Shown here in pieces: positions 63,578 through 64,000 of a stretch of DNA of 64,000 bases (position 1 is its first letter; every line of letters begins with the position of its first letter). Below the pieces are notes generated by a model. It searched no databases and was not told the DNA's origin. It saw only the letters and a list, made by a program, of their open reading frames with translations. Where the stretch lies: positions 1 to 64,000 of the forward strand of contig NZ_FNPL01000016.1 in NCBI RefSeq assembly GCF_900107305.1, read 5' to 3'. Both the position numbers and the translations under genes were made by a program. Origin of the DNA: Thermoactinomyces sp. DSM 45892 (lineage in GTDB: Bacteria; Bacillota; Bacilli; Thermoactinomycetales; Thermoactinomycetaceae).

Positions 63578-64000
63578 TTATTTTATTAGGATTTTTCGTT
63601 CTAGCGTATTCATTTTAATTGGCTTACCTGATTCTGCCGACATCTGACAAGCGACGACTAAGCTGAGTGTATCACGGCCTTCTGTGCCCGAGACAATCGG
63701 AGTACGACCTTCTGTAATCGCAAGCGTCATATCACGAATAATACACTCATGACCTGGCATACCCCATGGATCTTGCGTAATTTGTTCTTTCAACTGTGTC
63801 ACTTCTTCTTCCGTCAGGCCTTCAAAATCCCACGTTTTAATCCAGTTAGCAGTTGGGCCACCTACAACAGCGCTACCTTTTTCACCAAAAATACTTAGTG
63901 ATTCTTCTAAGTTCTTCGGATAAATCGTAACAGCCGCTTCCAGTAAGCCAAGTGCCCCATTTTTAAAGCGAATCACCGAGATGGATGTATCTTCTGCTTC
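63578..64000 (-). CDS. Gfo/Idh/MocA oxidoreductase, C-terminal part (WbpB-like, partial)
   Basis: The frame is open to the window edge; only the last roughly 140 residues are visible, with the Gfo/Idh C-terminal beta-sheet domain (RFKNGALGLLEAAVTIYP, LSIFGEKGSAVVGG, CIIRDMTLAITEGRTPIV). The visible GTG at 63976 is internal. With the adjacent aminotransferase and dehydrogenase it would fit the WbpB role: oxidising C3 of UDP-GlcNAcA. The NAD-binding half lies outside the window. Confidence 0.85.
   Translation of the reverse strand, partial: EAEDTSISVIRFKNGALGLLEAAVTIYPKNLEESLSIFGEKGSAVVGGPTANWIKTWDFEGLTEEEVTQLKEQITQDPWGMPGHECIIRDMTLAITEGRTPIVSGTEGRDTLSLVVACQMSAESGKPIKMNTLERKILIK

Noticed and set aside
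1-64000. CRISPR arrays, tRNA or rRNA genes, complete insertion sequences
   Set aside because: No regularly spaced repeats, cloverleaf sequences, rRNA segments or intact transposase genes were seen on either strand.

Overview
The window looks like a low-to-mid GC Gram-positive (Firmicutes) chromosome. Shine-Dalgarno sites are strong (AAGGAGG or GGAGGTGA types), signal peptides and lipoboxes are of Gram-positive type, and gene order follows Bacillus subtilis in several blocks: uvrB-uvrA, minJ-ctpB, ftsE-ftsX, prfB-secA-hpf, degU-comFA-comFC and LCP-yvyE. A class D sortase, two LPKTA surface proteins and the cell-wall gene content would fit a spore-forming, possibly filamentous relative of Bacillus such as the Thermoactinomycetaceae. 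That placement is inference and was not checked against any database.

Layout. 1-5.2 kb: small membrane and secreted proteins, then a sortase module (surface protein, class D sortase, second surface protein). 5.2-11.6 kb: YvlD-like protein, 6-phosphogluconate dehydrogenase, uvrBA. 11.7-20.9 kb: division and cell-wall block read leftwards: ftsE, ftsX, four tandem EnvC-like M23 peptidase genes, ctpB, minJ. 21-28 kb: corA, a lipoprotein deacetylase, and a Mn2+-riboswitch-headed terC followed by a YjfM/YjfC/YjfL-like set, plus an enoyl-CoA hydratase. 28-41.5 kb: prfB (with programmed frameshift), secA, a glycosyltransferase, mnaA, hpf, csp, hup, comFC, comFA, a DegU-like regulator without an adjacent kinase, and metK with an unidentified attenuator-like leader. 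41.8-46 kb: three tandem LytR-CpsA-Psr genes and yvyE. 46-48.8 kb: an eroded accessory patch (M1 peptidase remnant, TM2 protein, secreted toxin-like protein, integrase remnant, mazEF). 48.9-51.4 kb: metNIQ methionine transporter behind a SAM-I riboswitch. 51.4-64 kb: a Wzx/Wzy-type surface polysaccharide locus that runs off the right edge.

How it fits together. Much of the window serves the cell envelope. Polysaccharide genes supply a lipid-linked polymer: initiating sugar phosphotransferase, glycosyltransferases, flippase, two polymerase/ligase paralogues and a di-acetamido-uronic acid precursor pathway. LCP proteins could attach such polymers to peptidoglycan. FtsEX with four M23 hydrolases, CtpB and MinJ act in wall cleavage and division, and the sortase anchors two proteins. 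Control elements readable in the DNA are a yybP-ykoY Mn riboswitch, a SAM-I riboswitch, the prfB frameshift, the metK leader and many intrinsic terminators.

Limits: all calls come from reading the sequence and translations by eye. Starts were moved from the longest frame when a good Shine-Dalgarno site favoured an internal ATG, GTG or TTG.
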